Below are positions 7,347-16,614 of a stretch of 36,383 nucleotides of DNA, piece after piece. The DNA is from DASVWH01 sp036389715 (lineage in GTDB: Bacteria; Acidobacteriota; Blastocatellia; Pyrinomonadales; Pyrinomonadaceae), in NCBI GenBank assembly GCA_036389715.1, contig DASVWH010000136.1, forward strand, positions 1 through 36,383. Direction: 5' to 3'. The position numbers and the translations under genes were made by a program. The notes under the pieces are model-generated. The model was not told the DNA's origin, searched no databases, and was given only the letters and a program-made list of their open reading frames with translations. Each line of letters opens with the position of its first letter. Positions within the stretch are counted from its first letter, which is position 1.

Positions 7347-10300
7347 CACACTTTTCCCATAAGTAATGCGATGACAACTTTACTTTCGTTGCCAAGAAGG
7401 CTTGCCACATAAGTAGCAATGATGAGGCTCCCAGACGACAGTAGTACCCAGCCATCAGCACTTAAAGAGGTTAAGATTAAGGGCGCATGCGCCGCAGCTC
7501 CTGCCTTTTTCAAACATTCCGTCGCAGTCCAAACCCTTGCCCTGGAGATTCCTTCATCCTCACCGGCACTCCGAGCGATGAGACTTGCTAACCCATAACG
7601 ATGCTCCCCGAGTAAATCCAGCCACACGGAAGCGGGGCGGACTAACACCTGCTCGATGTCGCAAGCGAGCGGGCCGTGACCTGAGACGGCTAAGGTCAGA
7701 TCATTCGTGTGCGCAGCCGAGACTTCATTTGCGCCTTCCACAAACGGCTTGCCGTCAGATCGTCTGAAGATTTCGACCTCTTCGCCAAGAGCCATCTGAA
7801 TTGTCCGGTCGCTGCGTGTGCGGCGGTCTGCGTTGGCGTCCCGTAACAAAGCGACGGATAGCGGTCTGCCGCAGATCAACTCCTGCACACGCCGCTCCAG
7901 ATATGGACACAGAAGTGATTCAATCCATGAATCACGCGCTGGCGTTTCTCCGATTGCGCGAAGCCGCAATCCCTCCCAACGCTCATATACACACCCGTCC
8001 GCTCCCATCACAGACAGGTCATAAACAAGAGTGTTACCGTTGCGCGAGCGTTCCTGCGCGTGTACGAAGGTGGGCTCGGAAGGCTCTGTCAATGCAAGCG
8101 ACAAACGTTCTACCTCGACGGGCAAAAGCGTCGCGTGCGGGATACAGGCTTGAACGGCGTGGATGGCGGCGTCGCGCGCGCCGGGATCGCCGAGCACGAG
8201 GTCTCCAGGCAGATAATGACTGAACCAGGAAGTTGTTCCGTCTGGCGATATTTCCGCAAGACACTCCTTGGCCTTTAAGAGACGATAGCCGCTGAGACGC
8301 TGAAAGCGCCCGCGGTGAAAGAGTATCTGGCCGTAGAGGTCGCGCTGCGGGTTGAGCACAACATCATTTGCCGCTTGATGGGCATCCCGGAAGGGCTTGA
8401 CCTCTTTCAAATCTCCCCGCGCTCTGTTCTCAAAACGACATGTCGCATGGAAATGATTAGCCTGAAAATCCGTCTCTTCGCTCCGCAACGCGACTTCGAC
8501 CAGCCCTGGAGAGCGCACGAGCGCCGCTACGCGCACCTTCAAGCTCTCGGTCGCGGGTACGACGACGGGGCGATTGAAACTTACTTTCTCGAAGCTCGGA
8601 GGCGAGGTCGCACCCGTCAGAGCCATCACCGCCTGCGCCATTGCTTCCAGACCAAGTACGGCAGGCAGTAGCCTTTCGCCTTGAAGCTGATGGTCGTTCA
8701 GGTAAGGGTCTGTGGTCGTAGAGAGATTAACATCTGCGATGAGTTCTACATTCGGATAATAGACTCTGGGCTGTTCCAGAAATCTAAGGAAAGGAAGTTC
8801 TGGACGTTCGACCTTGAAAGTCGGCATCTCGCCAAAGCGTCCCATTACGACTACTGAAACAGAAGGCAATGCTTGTCCCAGAAGTTGACGTAAAACCGAG
8901 ACGCCTTGATCGGGCGGGATAGGAGTGATTCCTTGCTGCGCAAGCGTGTCGGTTCGTCCCAGACGCTCGCCCATCCCGACGCCAGACCAGATTGACCACT
9001 CCACAGCCAGGCAGCGGCAGTCAGGGTGCGCGGCTTTCCATCGCTCGGTCAGGCGCGTGAGCCATTCATTCGCCAGACCGTAATCAGCCTCTCCGGGCAA
9101 GCCCGTGCGCGCGATGATCGAACCGAAGGTTACGAGCAGCCGCAGCTTCTCTGGATTAATGGAAGCCAAGAGGTGACGCGCGCCCTGAACTTTCACAGCC
9201 AACGTGCGGCGAAACGCTTCTTCATCCAGATCGCGCAGTAACTGTGGCACGTTTCTGGCAGCGCCGTGAAGAATACCCGTAACCGTGCCGAGTTCGTCTT
9301 CAATCTGCTTGACTGCTGCGCGGACTGCTCCGGCATCCGTCACGTCGGCTGAAATGTATCTGAAGTTAAGTCCGGCGGCGGCCATACGCTTAAGATTCGA
9401 CTTCAGCTCAGCGTCCGTCTCCGGTTGTGCGAGGCCAATCAACGCCAGCCGCGCGCCGCTTTCCTTAGCCAGATTCAGAGCACACTCGGCTGTGATTCCC
9501 TTTCCTCCGCCTGTCACCAGAAGCACATCGCTGGCAGTTAAAGGCAGTTCGCCGGAAGGGTCCATTATTGAGAGCGGACGCACGACCACTTCGTACCGAC
9601 GACCTGCGGTATCATAATGAACCTCCGTGTACCTTTCAGCGGCCAGAGCTTCCGCGATGATCCATTCGACTGCCTGTGGGTGAGATTGAGGAAGATTTAC
9701 GACACAGGTGATGACATGAGGCGCTTCAAGATGAAGCGTGCGGGCGAGAGCCGCCGCGCCCGTGCCTTGTTGCACGAGGACGAACCTTGCGCCCTCTTTC
9801 TTTTCCAACGCAGACTTTGCTCCGGCCAACAACATCCCGATGGCTGTTTCGTCCGCTTCCGGCGGGAGGCACACGACGACTCCAGCGCCTGCCTGACGTT
9901 CGGTGAACCCGAGTCGCAAGGAATCCGCTAATGGATGGCCAGGAAGCGACAGAACCTCCCAGATTCCATCCCCATCAGAAGGCTGACGTTTCGGCAGCGC
10001 CGCCTCGACAAGCTCGACACTAAAAGGTCTGGTCCACGAATCAACGCCGGGGGGCAACAACTCTCTCGCACCGCCCGCTGTAGCTTGTCCGAGGCTTAAC
10101 TGATTATCGAGCCATCCGGCGATTTCGGTGATTGTGGCGTCGGCGAAGTCTGTCGGAGAGATGGGGCGTGGCAGTCCCAGACGCCGCGCCGCCTCCGCAA
10201 CGATTTGGCTCACCGTAATCGAGTTCAGATGTAGGTCGCTCAACAATCGGCTGTCATGCTCGATTGCCGATACCGGAAGCTCTGCGCGCTCCGCTACCAT

Positions 10301-13135
10301 TTGCGCAATTAAAGTAAGCGCCGACGTGCTTGATGAATCCACGGGCACATCGTCCGTCAACTTCTGTTCCGTCTTTTGCGGTTGAGCTTCCGTTGGCAAC
10401 ACGGTCTCAACCACAGGCGCTAACTCACATGGGTTAACGAAGAATTTTCTCCGCCGATCGAGATCGAATGATCGCGTGAAACGTCCTGCGAATAAAGCTT
10501 TGTGTTTGATGGGTTGGCCGAGGACGAAAGCTGCGCCGATAGCGCAGAGTAAGCCTTTCAACGAAGGCCCGCCCGCATCGAGCGATACCACCGGGGTCTC
10601 GGTCATCTCGCTGATGAGTCCCCCAAGCACCCGCCCCGGCCCGACCTCTAGCCAGAGGTCTACTCTCTCAACTTCAGCCCTCCTGACCGCTCCCATGAAA
10701 TGCACAGGGGAGATTACCTGTCGGCAGAGTAATTCCGGCAAGCTCACATCACTTGCAAGCAGGTCGCCTGTGATAGTCGAGACAACGGTGCGCCGCAGAG
10801 GCTTGAACTTTTCGCCTGAGAGATGCACTGCCAGAACGGGAACGGCGGCGGCGACAAGCGGAGAATGAAAGGCGTGAGAGACGGGCAATTTGACGGCGCT
10901 GAGATTGTTCGCACGCGCCCGCGCCATGACCGCCGCCACCCCGTCAGCGTCGCCTGACAGCACTGTTTGAAAAGGCGAATTCAGACCGGCAATGACGACT
11001 CTTTCACCATTCAACAGTTTTTCGACCTCTGGTCTGCCCGCAGCAATACTCGCCATTGCGCCAGCAGCCCCGCCAATCCCGCCCATCGCTTTGCCGCGAA
11101 CTCTAGCGAGCCCTAAAAGCGACTCTTCATTCAACGCACCAGCCCAGGAGAGAGCCGTTAGTTCTCCTAGACTATGTCCCACAGCGACCTGTGCCTTAAT
11201 GCCAAGCCCGCTCAACACTCGCAGGCATGCCAGTGAAGCAGCCACGATGGCTGGCTGAGCCGTCTCAGTTGCGTTTTCATCCCCGGTTCTATTTAGCTGA
11301 GCCTGCGCATAAAGCTCCTGCACGGCCTCGAAGCGGTGGCGTAAAGCCCCGCCGTCAACGTGAGGCGGCGAACCCTGTCCCGGAAAGACGAAGCCTAGAC
11401 GCGCCGGAATTGTTCGGTCGCCAAAGAAAACACCGGCCTGCGCGTCTATCTTAACCCCTCCGCTCGCGATGATTGCTTTCAGCTTTTTGAGGCGGTCAGC
11501 CAAGTCCGAAGGGTTTGAAGCGACCACGGCTGCGCGCACCGGAGAACTGCTGAGAGTTCTTTCCAACTGCGCGGCTAGATCAGAAAGTTCTGCGCGAGAC
11601 AAGCTCACGGCGAAAGTCAAAAGGTGGTCTAGCTTGCGTTGCAACTCATCTGCATCTTGCCCGCTCAACAAAAAAAGCTCAGCATCTTGGGATGAAGAAA
11701 GTAGAGAGCGCTCACTAAAACCGATGGTGCGGCTGGTGCTGGAATCGCTCGCTTCCAGCACGACATGCGCGTTTATTCCTCCAAAGCCCATCGAGCTGAC
11801 GCCCGCATGCAAAGGTTGATCCGTAGGCCAGACTTCACCGGCTTTGAGCACCCTGAGGGCTGGAGATTCGGCGTTGAATTGTGCATGCGGCTCATCACAG
11901 CCTGTAGTTGGAGGAATGATTCCGGCATTGAGAGCCTGCGTAGCTTTAATTAACCCGGCAACGCCCGCCGCCGCCTTCGTATGTCCGATGTTGGCTTTGA
12001 TAGAACCGATGGCGGCCGGAGGAGCCGTGTGTGATGCTTCACGACGCGCTATTGAAAGTGCCTGTAACTCGGTTGCATCACCAACGCTCGTCCCCGTGCC
12101 GTGTCCTTCAAAATAGGCGACCGTCTCAATTCCGAAACCGGCACGACGGTAGGCGCGTCTTAAAGCTAGGAGTTGACCTTCGACCTCCGGGCGCGTGATT
12201 CCGCCGTTGCCATCCGACGAAATGCCCCAGCCTTTGATGAGCGCATGAATGCGAAGATTTCTTTCAAGCGCATCCTTCTGCCGCATCAAGAGGACGAATC
12301 CGCAACCCTCGCCCGGCCAGAATCCATTGGAATGCGCGTCATAGACTCGCATCATCTCGGACGCCAAAGCGCCAGCCTTAGCGAACCCGACCAGTTCAAA
12401 CGGGTCTATGCTGAGGTCAACGCCGCCAGCCAGCGCCATATCCACGTCATGAGCCACGAGCGCAGAGCAGGCATTCGCCACAGCCAGCAGCGATGAAGCG
12501 CACGCACCATCAACCGTGTAGCCGCCGCCCTGCAAGTCGAAGTAATTGCAGATGCGTCCGGCAATCGTATTTGAAAGGCTGCCTGCGAGAGATTCCTCGC
12601 CGATTGGCGGGAAAGGTTCTTTGTAAGAAGCCTCCAGCTTGTTCAAGAATTCTCGACGCTGCTCCGACAACCAGTTCTCCGAAGCGAGTGATGCTTCAAC
12701 GACGCGCCGGACGTAAGGCCAGCGCAGCCGCAAGACGTTGGCTCTTGAGAATTCACCCGTCAGCGTGTTGCCCAGAAAGACGCCTGTTGTCTCGCGCGGC
12801 AAGCCCTCTCCTTCTACGAAACCGGCATCGCTTAATGTCTGAGAGGCAATATCCAGAGCCAGCCAGTGAGCAGGATCAGCCGAGCGATATGTGCTGCCAG
12901 CCACACGGAAGCGAACGCGGTCAAACTCATAATCTTCGATTAGAGCAGCTTCCGACGAGTAGATGCTATCGAGCTTCTGGCGATCCGCAGAGAAATAGTC
13001 TTCCAGGCGCAAACGCTCCGGCGGCACGCGCCTGAAAGCACGCCGCCCGGCCAGCGCGTTCTCCCATAGTTCATCCGGCGAACGCGTATCAGGGTAGCGG
13101 CAACCCATCCCGACAATAGCAATAGAGTTCGACAT
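7346..13135 (-). CDS. pksE: Enediyne iterative type I polyketide synthase (PKSE), complete
   Basis: The 1929-residue protein has the domain order unique to enediyne synthases: KS-AT-ACP-KR-DH-PPTase. It makes a linear polyene, the precursor of enediyne warheads, from acyl and malonyl units. KS: Cys212 in DGACASS, His345 in EGHGTGT, His385 in NIGHTK. AT: Ser655 in GHSLGE. ACP: attachment Ser972 in DLHLNSI, the enediyne-specific form of the motif. KR: TGGGKGI near 1208, Ser1339, Tyr1352. DH: His1482 in DHQLQG and Asp1655 in DPGARDAAIHA. Integrated phosphopantetheinyl transferase: Asp1826/Glu1828 in CDIE, and Trp1869 through Glu1873 to Lys1877. All catalytic positions are intact. The start is the ATG giving MSNSIAIVGMGCRYPD, the conserved N-terminus; a frame extension 38 codons upstream runs into unbU and lacks family similarity. 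It begins four bases after unbU. Confidence 0.97.
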   Translation of the reverse strand: MSNSIAIVGMGCRYPDTRSPDELWENALAGRRAFRRVPPERLRLEDYFSADRQKLDSIYSSEAALIEDYEFDRVRFRVAGSTYRSADPAHWLALDIASQTLSDAGFVEGEGLPRETTGVFLGNTLTGEFSRANVLRLRWPYVRRVVEASLASENWLSEQRREFLNKLEASYKEPFPPIGEESLAGSLSNTIAGRICNYFDLQGGGYTVDGACASSLLAVANACSALVAHDVDMALAGGVDLSIDPFELVGFAKAGALASEMMRVYDAHSNGFWPGEGCGFVLLMRQKDALERNLRIHALIKGWGISSDGNGGITRPEVEGQLLALRRAYRRAGFGIETVAYFEGHGTGTSVGDATELQALSIARREASHTAPPAAIGSIKANIGHTKAAAGVAGLIKATQALNAGIIPPTTGCDEPHAQFNAESPALRVLKAGEVWPTDQPLHAGVSSMGFGGINAHVVLEASDSSTSRTIGFSERSLLSSSQDAELFLLSGQDADELQRKLDHLLTFAVSLSRAELSDLAAQLERTLSSSPVRAAVVASNPSDLADRLKKLKAIIASGGVKIDAQAGVFFGDRTIPARLGFVFPGQGSPPHVDGGALRHRFEAVQELYAQAQLNRTGDENATETAQPAIVAASLACLRVLSGLGIKAQVAVGHSLGELTALSWAGALNEESLLGLARVRGKAMGGIGGAAGAMASIAAGRPEVEKLLNGERVVIAGLNSPFQTVLSGDADGVAAVMARARANNLSAVKLPVSHAFHSPLVAAAVPVLAVHLSGEKFKPLRRTVVSTITGDLLASDVSLPELLCRQVISPVHFMGAVRRAEVERVDLWLEVGPGRVLGGLISEMTETPVVSLDAGGPSLKGLLCAIGAAFVLGQPIKHKALFAGRFTRSFDLDRRRKFFVNPCELAPVVETVLPTEAQPQKTEQKLTDDVPVDSSSTSALTLIAQMVAERAELPVSAIEHDSRLLSDLHLNSITVSQIVAEAARRLGLPRPISPTDFADATITEIAGWLDNQLSLGQATAGGARELLPPGVDSWTRPFSVELVEAALPKRQPSDGDGIWEVLSLPGHPLADSLRLGFTERQAGAGVVVCLPPEADETAIGMLLAGAKSALEKKEGARFVLVQQGTGAAALARTLHLEAPHVITCVVNLPQSHPQAVEWIIAEALAAERYTEVHYDTAGRRYEVVVRPLSIMDPSGELPLTASDVLLVTGGGKGITAECALNLAKESGARLALIGLAQPETDAELKSNLKRMAAAGLNFRYISADVTDAGAVRAAVKQIEDELGTVTGILHGAARNVPQLLRDLDEEAFRRTLAVKVQGARHLLASINPEKLRLLVTFGSIIARTGLPGEADYGLANEWLTRLTERWKAAHPDCRCLAVEWSIWSGVGMGERLGRTDTLAQQGITPIPPDQGVSVLRQLLGQALPSVSVVVMGRFGEMPTFKVERPELPFLRFLEQPRVYYPNVELIADVNLSTTTDPYLNDHQLQGERLLPAVLGLEAMAQAVMALTGATSPPSFEKVSFNRPVVVPATESLKVRVAALVRSPGLVEVALRSEETDFQANHFHATCRFENRARGDLKEVKPFRDAHQAANDVVLNPQRDLYGQILFHRGRFQRLSGYRLLKAKECLAEISPDGTTSWFSHYLPGDLVLGDPGARDAAIHAVQACIPHATLLPVEVERLSLALTEPSEPTFVHAQERSRNGNTLVYDLSVMGADGCVYERWEGLRLRAIGETPARDSWIESLLCPYLERRVQELICGRPLSVALLRDANADRRTRSDRTIQMALGEEVEIFRRSDGKPFVEGANEVSAAHTNDLTLAVSGHGPLACDIEQVLVRPASVWLDLLGEHRYGLASLIARSAGEDEGISRARVWTATECLKKAGAAAHAPLILTSLSADGWVLLSSGSLIIATYVASLLGNESKVVIALLMGKV

Positions 13136-13139
13136 TCCT

Positions 13140-14066
13140 TTAAGCTTTCTCGACGACCGCGGGAGAGTGAACCGAAACCACCTTTGAGCGCGCTCGGCTG
13201 TCAGCCCACACCTGAGCGTATAAACCCAGCCCGCGCAATGTGCAGACAATCGTCAGCGCAAAGAAAAGTCCGAAGACAATGTGCATCGTAAGAAGCAGGC
13301 CGTAGACGACAGCCGTGCCCAACCCGAATATAATTTGCCCGCGCTTGCTCTGCGGGGTGGTTGCGGGATCAGTCACCATGTAGAAGGTGTAAAGAATGAA
13401 CGCCATCCCCGTCATTGGAAGCAGCGCGGCGACGACGGGCGTCCCAAAGAGGAGACTCCTGATGACGGCTTGCGCGCAGAAGCCGCCGAGCCACGCGGCA
13501 ATGAGCGGCAGACGATGCGTGAAGCGTATGTTCAGAAAACTTCCGCTGATAATAATGATCGCCGGCAAGAGCCAGTCGCCGTACTTGTCCAGGTTCTCCG
13601 TAAAATGATAAGGAGGGGCGATGCCAACCCACCCGAAGAGCAGCAGCGTCAGGCTGATGCCGAAGTTGGATGGATTATAGAAGTGGCGTGTGCCCTTCCC
13701 GACCGTAAAGCGGAAGATAACTTTCGATCCGATGGCTGCGGCGCTCGCAAAGGCGATTGGCCACAGGCGATCATTCGCGTAAAGCAACATGGCGACGGCC
13801 AGAGCGGTGATATGCGCAGGCAGGAGGAAGTCTATAAATTTAACCAGGCCGCCAGCGAATTGCAGTTCACGCCGCCCGCTCCAGGCGTTGATGATCTCAA
13901 GTAGAATTTCCATGCTGTACGCAGTCAGCAGCGCAACAAAGGGCTGGGCTAAAGACTGCTCGAAACCCAGGACAGTGTGTCCCAGAATGTTGAGTACGGT
14001 AATCGCTATGCCGAAACGCCGTAGTCCGGCTAATCGGATTGACTTGTCCCAATTATTTGCAGTCAT
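13140..14066 (-). CDS. unbU: UnbU, RnfD/NqrB-like enediyne-cassette membrane protein
   Basis: A 308-residue integral membrane protein with roughly eight to nine hydrophobic helices. It has the RnfD/NqrB-family signatures HFYNPSNFGISLTLL in the middle and YMVTDPATTPQSKRG towards the end. UnbU is one of three conserved proteins of unknown role found beside nearly every enediyne synthase. Its relatives RnfD and NqrB carry flavin in ion-translocating electron-transfer complexes. It overlaps the end of unbV by 14 bases, has AGGAGG upstream of its ATG inside unbV, and ends four bases before the PKS start. The family assignment is strong. A redox or export role is inferred from the relatives. Confidence 0.93.
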   Translation of the reverse strand: MTANNWDKSIRLAGLRRFGIAITVLNILGHTVLGFEQSLAQPFVALLTAYSMEILLEIINAWSGRRELQFAGGLVKFIDFLLPAHITALAVAMLLYANDRLWPIAFASAAAIGSKVIFRFTVGKGTRHFYNPSNFGISLTLLLFGWVGIAPPYHFTENLDKYGDWLLPAIIIISGSFLNIRFTHRLPLIAAWLGGFCAQAVIRSLLFGTPVVAALLPMTGMAFILYTFYMVTDPATTPQSKRGQIIFGLGTAVVYGLLLTMHIVFGLFFALTIVCTLRGLGLYAQVWADSRARSKVVSVHSPAVVEKA

Positions 14067-16044
14067 CGCTTCCCCCCTCCTGTCCGCCGAGCAGAACCGT
14101 CTGCCAGCCCGGTGAGAGTTTCAATATTCTCTTCTGCGCCTGGCCCTTTTGATCTCGCCAGTAAAGCTCGACATCCAGCGCCGCGTTGGCGGGCAGAGTG
14201 CCCAGGCCGAAGAACAGGTCAGGACTGCGTTTCCCTGAGTGACCGTTTCCGCCATCGGATTGAGAGACAAGACGCCTGCCGTCAGGCAGACGGACAGTTA
14301 CAGAAGCGCCGATGGCAGCGCGGCCTGGAGCGCCAGCCAGCGAATGCCCGCGACAAACTTTCGCTGCCGCTCCATTTCCACTCAACGACAAACGCAGGTG
14401 AAGTCCCAGGAAAGCCCCTGGTCGTTGGCTTTCATTATGAAAGAAGTAAGAAACATCCCACGCATTGGCCAGCGCGAAATCCAAACGCCCGTCAACATCC
14501 ACATCCGCGATAGCAATACCTCTGCTTATCATCGATTGGTCAAGGTCAAGCTCGCGAGCTATATCGTAATAGCGGCCATCCTCTGCGCGGACGAAGAAGG
14601 GATTGTGGCCTTGATCGCTGAGGCCATCGCCCGGTTGAAGGCGCGGCCAAGATTGCGGGTGATTTAGAAACTGGTCGTTACCCATCGCCAACTCATGCAG
14701 TTCCGGCCAACGATTAACTTCACCTTTGACGAATCCCGTCGCTTGCAGGGCTTCAAGCGTGCCGTCATTATTAAAGTCGGCCAACTTCGCGTCCCACCCC
14801 CAGCCGCTTCTTGAGAGACCTAGCTTCTCGCTTCCATCAATATATGGAGCTACTCCATCCCGCATCTGCGTTGTCTCGCCAGTGCTGAGAAAAACAAAAT
14901 GGCTCTCCTCCAGCGCATATTCGCTGGCAATGTTACTGACGTAAATATCCAGCAGCCCATCATCGTTAAGATCGCCGAAGTCCACGCCCATTCCTTTGAA
15001 AGAGTCGCGTCCCAGAACTTTCGAGTTCGGCGACGTGACTGTTTTGTTTCCCTCCAGAGGGACGAAATGAAACTCGCCGGGCTTTGAGCGATTGTGCAGC
15101 AGCCTATCCGGGCCGAAATCGTTTGCGAAGTAAATTTCCGGGAGCAGGTCTCCGTCCAGATCGGCAGTTCCGACGGCGAGCGTCCAGCCGCGGGAAATCA
15201 TTCCGTCCTGATCGCTCTTAATCGCGCCCTCAACTAATTGAAAACTGACTGAAGGCTCTGCTCCGCTCGCCGCCCCAACCCAGCGGAGCAGCCGGTTACG
15301 CCCGCCGTTAAAGGCGCGCGACATGGAATGCTGCATACTCTCCTGATTGTCGGCTTGAGCATCAAGAATCCGAGCGCCATCCGGGAAGTAGTTGCCGATA
15401 ACGATGTCAAGGTGTCCGTCACCATCGAGGTCTGCCAGCGTGGCAGCATTGGAGTACCAACGCTCGCCCGCGCCGACCACCTCGCGCGCGACGTAGCTCT
15501 CGCTGGAGAGCGGCTGCTTGCTTGCTCCGGCCTGCTGCTTCCTGAGAAACGCAATGGGAGTTCGCCCCCAGTAGTAAACCAGCACATCCATCAAGCCGTC
15601 CTCATTCAGGTCGGCGACAAGAGAACCCATCGGAGCCATCGTGCTGCGGTCATAAAGTAAACCGGAATCGAGACTGAATGGCTGGTATCGCTCAAGCGTG
15701 CCGGGCACTGGCGCGAGGATGACTTGATCTATTCGCGTGTCCACATAGCACACGTCATTGGATATTCCGTCTCCGTCCAGGTCATTTAAAGCGACGGCTG
15801 CCCCGACTGATGAAATCCAGGCAGAAATGCGTTCGAGGCTCTTGTTGACTCGCCGGACGGATTGATATTTCCGATTCGCTAACTCCGGCAGCGGCAAACG
15901 CTTGAAGCTAAATCTCTCGGCCAGCTTATGGCGTTCTGCATTGGAGATTTCGGGCAGCCGCGTCAATCCGTACAGGGCAAGAATCAATCCGAGCGCGACG
16001 AGGCGTGCAGTGTTATTTTGTAAGGCGGTTTTGATTTTGCTCAT
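14053..16044 (-). CDS. unbV: UnbV, membrane-anchored FG-GAP/ASPIC enediyne-cassette protein
   Basis: The 663-residue protein has an N-terminal hydrophobic anchor (about residues 13-29, LVALGLILALYGL). Several FG-GAP/integrin-like repeats follow, with calcium-binding loops: DLDGDGISND, DLNEDGLMD, DLDGDGHLD, DLNDDGLLD, DVDVDGRLD. A C-terminal ASPIC/UnbV domain runs from about residue 575 (IGASVTVRLPDGRR, QSDGGNGHSG, FFGLG). This is the layout of UnbV, a conserved member of enediyne core cassettes. It is probably extracytoplasmic. Its role is not established; it may bind or help mature the polyene product. GAGGT nine bases upstream supports the start. It overlaps unbU by 14 bases and is the first gene of the tight unbV-unbU-PKS-TE block, with a 570-base gene-free stretch upstream. 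Confidence 0.93.
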   Translation of the reverse strand: MSKIKTALQNNTARLVALGLILALYGLTRLPEISNAERHKLAERFSFKRLPLPELANRKYQSVRRVNKSLERISAWISSVGAAVALNDLDGDGISNDVCYVDTRIDQVILAPVPGTLERYQPFSLDSGLLYDRSTMAPMGSLVADLNEDGLMDVLVYYWGRTPIAFLRKQQAGASKQPLSSESYVAREVVGAGERWYSNAATLADLDGDGHLDIVIGNYFPDGARILDAQADNQESMQHSMSRAFNGGRNRLLRWVGAASGAEPSVSFQLVEGAIKSDQDGMISRGWTLAVGTADLDGDLLPEIYFANDFGPDRLLHNRSKPGEFHFVPLEGNKTVTSPNSKVLGRDSFKGMGVDFGDLNDDGLLDIYVSNIASEYALEESHFVFLSTGETTQMRDGVAPYIDGSEKLGLSRSGWGWDAKLADFNNDGTLEALQATGFVKGEVNRWPELHELAMGNDQFLNHPQSWPRLQPGDGLSDQGHNPFFVRAEDGRYYDIARELDLDQSMISRGIAIADVDVDGRLDFALANAWDVSYFFHNESQRPGAFLGLHLRLSLSGNGAAAKVCRGHSLAGAPGRAAIGASVTVRLPDGRRLVSQSDGGNGHSGKRSPDLFFGLGTLPANAALDVELYWRDQKGQAQKRILKLSPGWQTVLLGGQEGGSDDCK

Positions 16045-16614
16045 ACTAGCGTGACCTCGTAGCTTTCAATAAATAGATGCCCGACCTTTTCCAAGCGTCT
16101 GGAAGCAATGGCACGCGACTGCCGCGCAGAGGGTGAACAACGCGACCAGGCCGGGGAGGGTCTTCATAATAAACAGAGAATCGTAACGGTCTATGGACTC
16201 TGTCTTTTAGTGAGCCTGCTCCCCCGCCGTCCGGCTAGGGTCAGACAGCTTAATGACGATCAAGACATTGACTGGACTGAGAAAGATTAGCGTTGCCCCT
16301 TGGTAAATGAGCCGCAGCGGCGGGGCCGCGTGAAGTACGCTGCAAACGAGACCTTAGTTAAAAATGTGGACACTTTCGGGGCACAATAATTTTGACTGCC
16401 CGCGCGAAAGATGCAATCCGATTCATAGCCATCAAGGGCATCCCGGCCGAGCTGTTAACATTTTGCGCCAGCTTCGGGTTGCAGGGCTCAGCTTTGTCGT
16501 CACTCATGAGATTTAAGTTTTCACAAAGCAATCATCCCTTCAACCCGAGGCTGGAGGCTGTCTGAAAGAAGCAGCGCCCTCAAGCGCGAGCTTATTTCAC
16601 CTGCCGGTGCAATT
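16045..16614. other. Gene-free spacer upstream of unbV
   Basis: Between the unbV start and the stop codon of the SnoaL-like gene there are 570 bases without a convincing gene; the 60-codon frame at 16108-16290 has no ribosome site or family resemblance. The ribosome-binding site of unbV (GAGGT) is at the left edge. A promoter for the unbV-unbU-PKS-TE operon is expected here, but I could not pick out a convincing -35/-10 pair. No T-tailed hairpin for the SnoaL-like gene is visible. Confidence 0.6.

Noticed and set aside
12148..12158. Eleven-base match to the tRNA-Val 3' end, a possible second attachment site
   Set aside because: It lies inside the coding sequence of the PKS, is too short to be meaningful and has no integrase nearby.
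13136..13249. Upstream extension of the PKS frame (38 extra residues)
   Set aside because: It runs back into unbU, lacks similarity to the family N-terminus, and the conserved start MSNSIAIVG fits the ATG at 13135.
16356..16395. Sequence around GTGGACACTTTCGGGG resembling a transposon end
   Set aside because: No matching opposite end, target duplication or transposase remnant was found; treated as chance.
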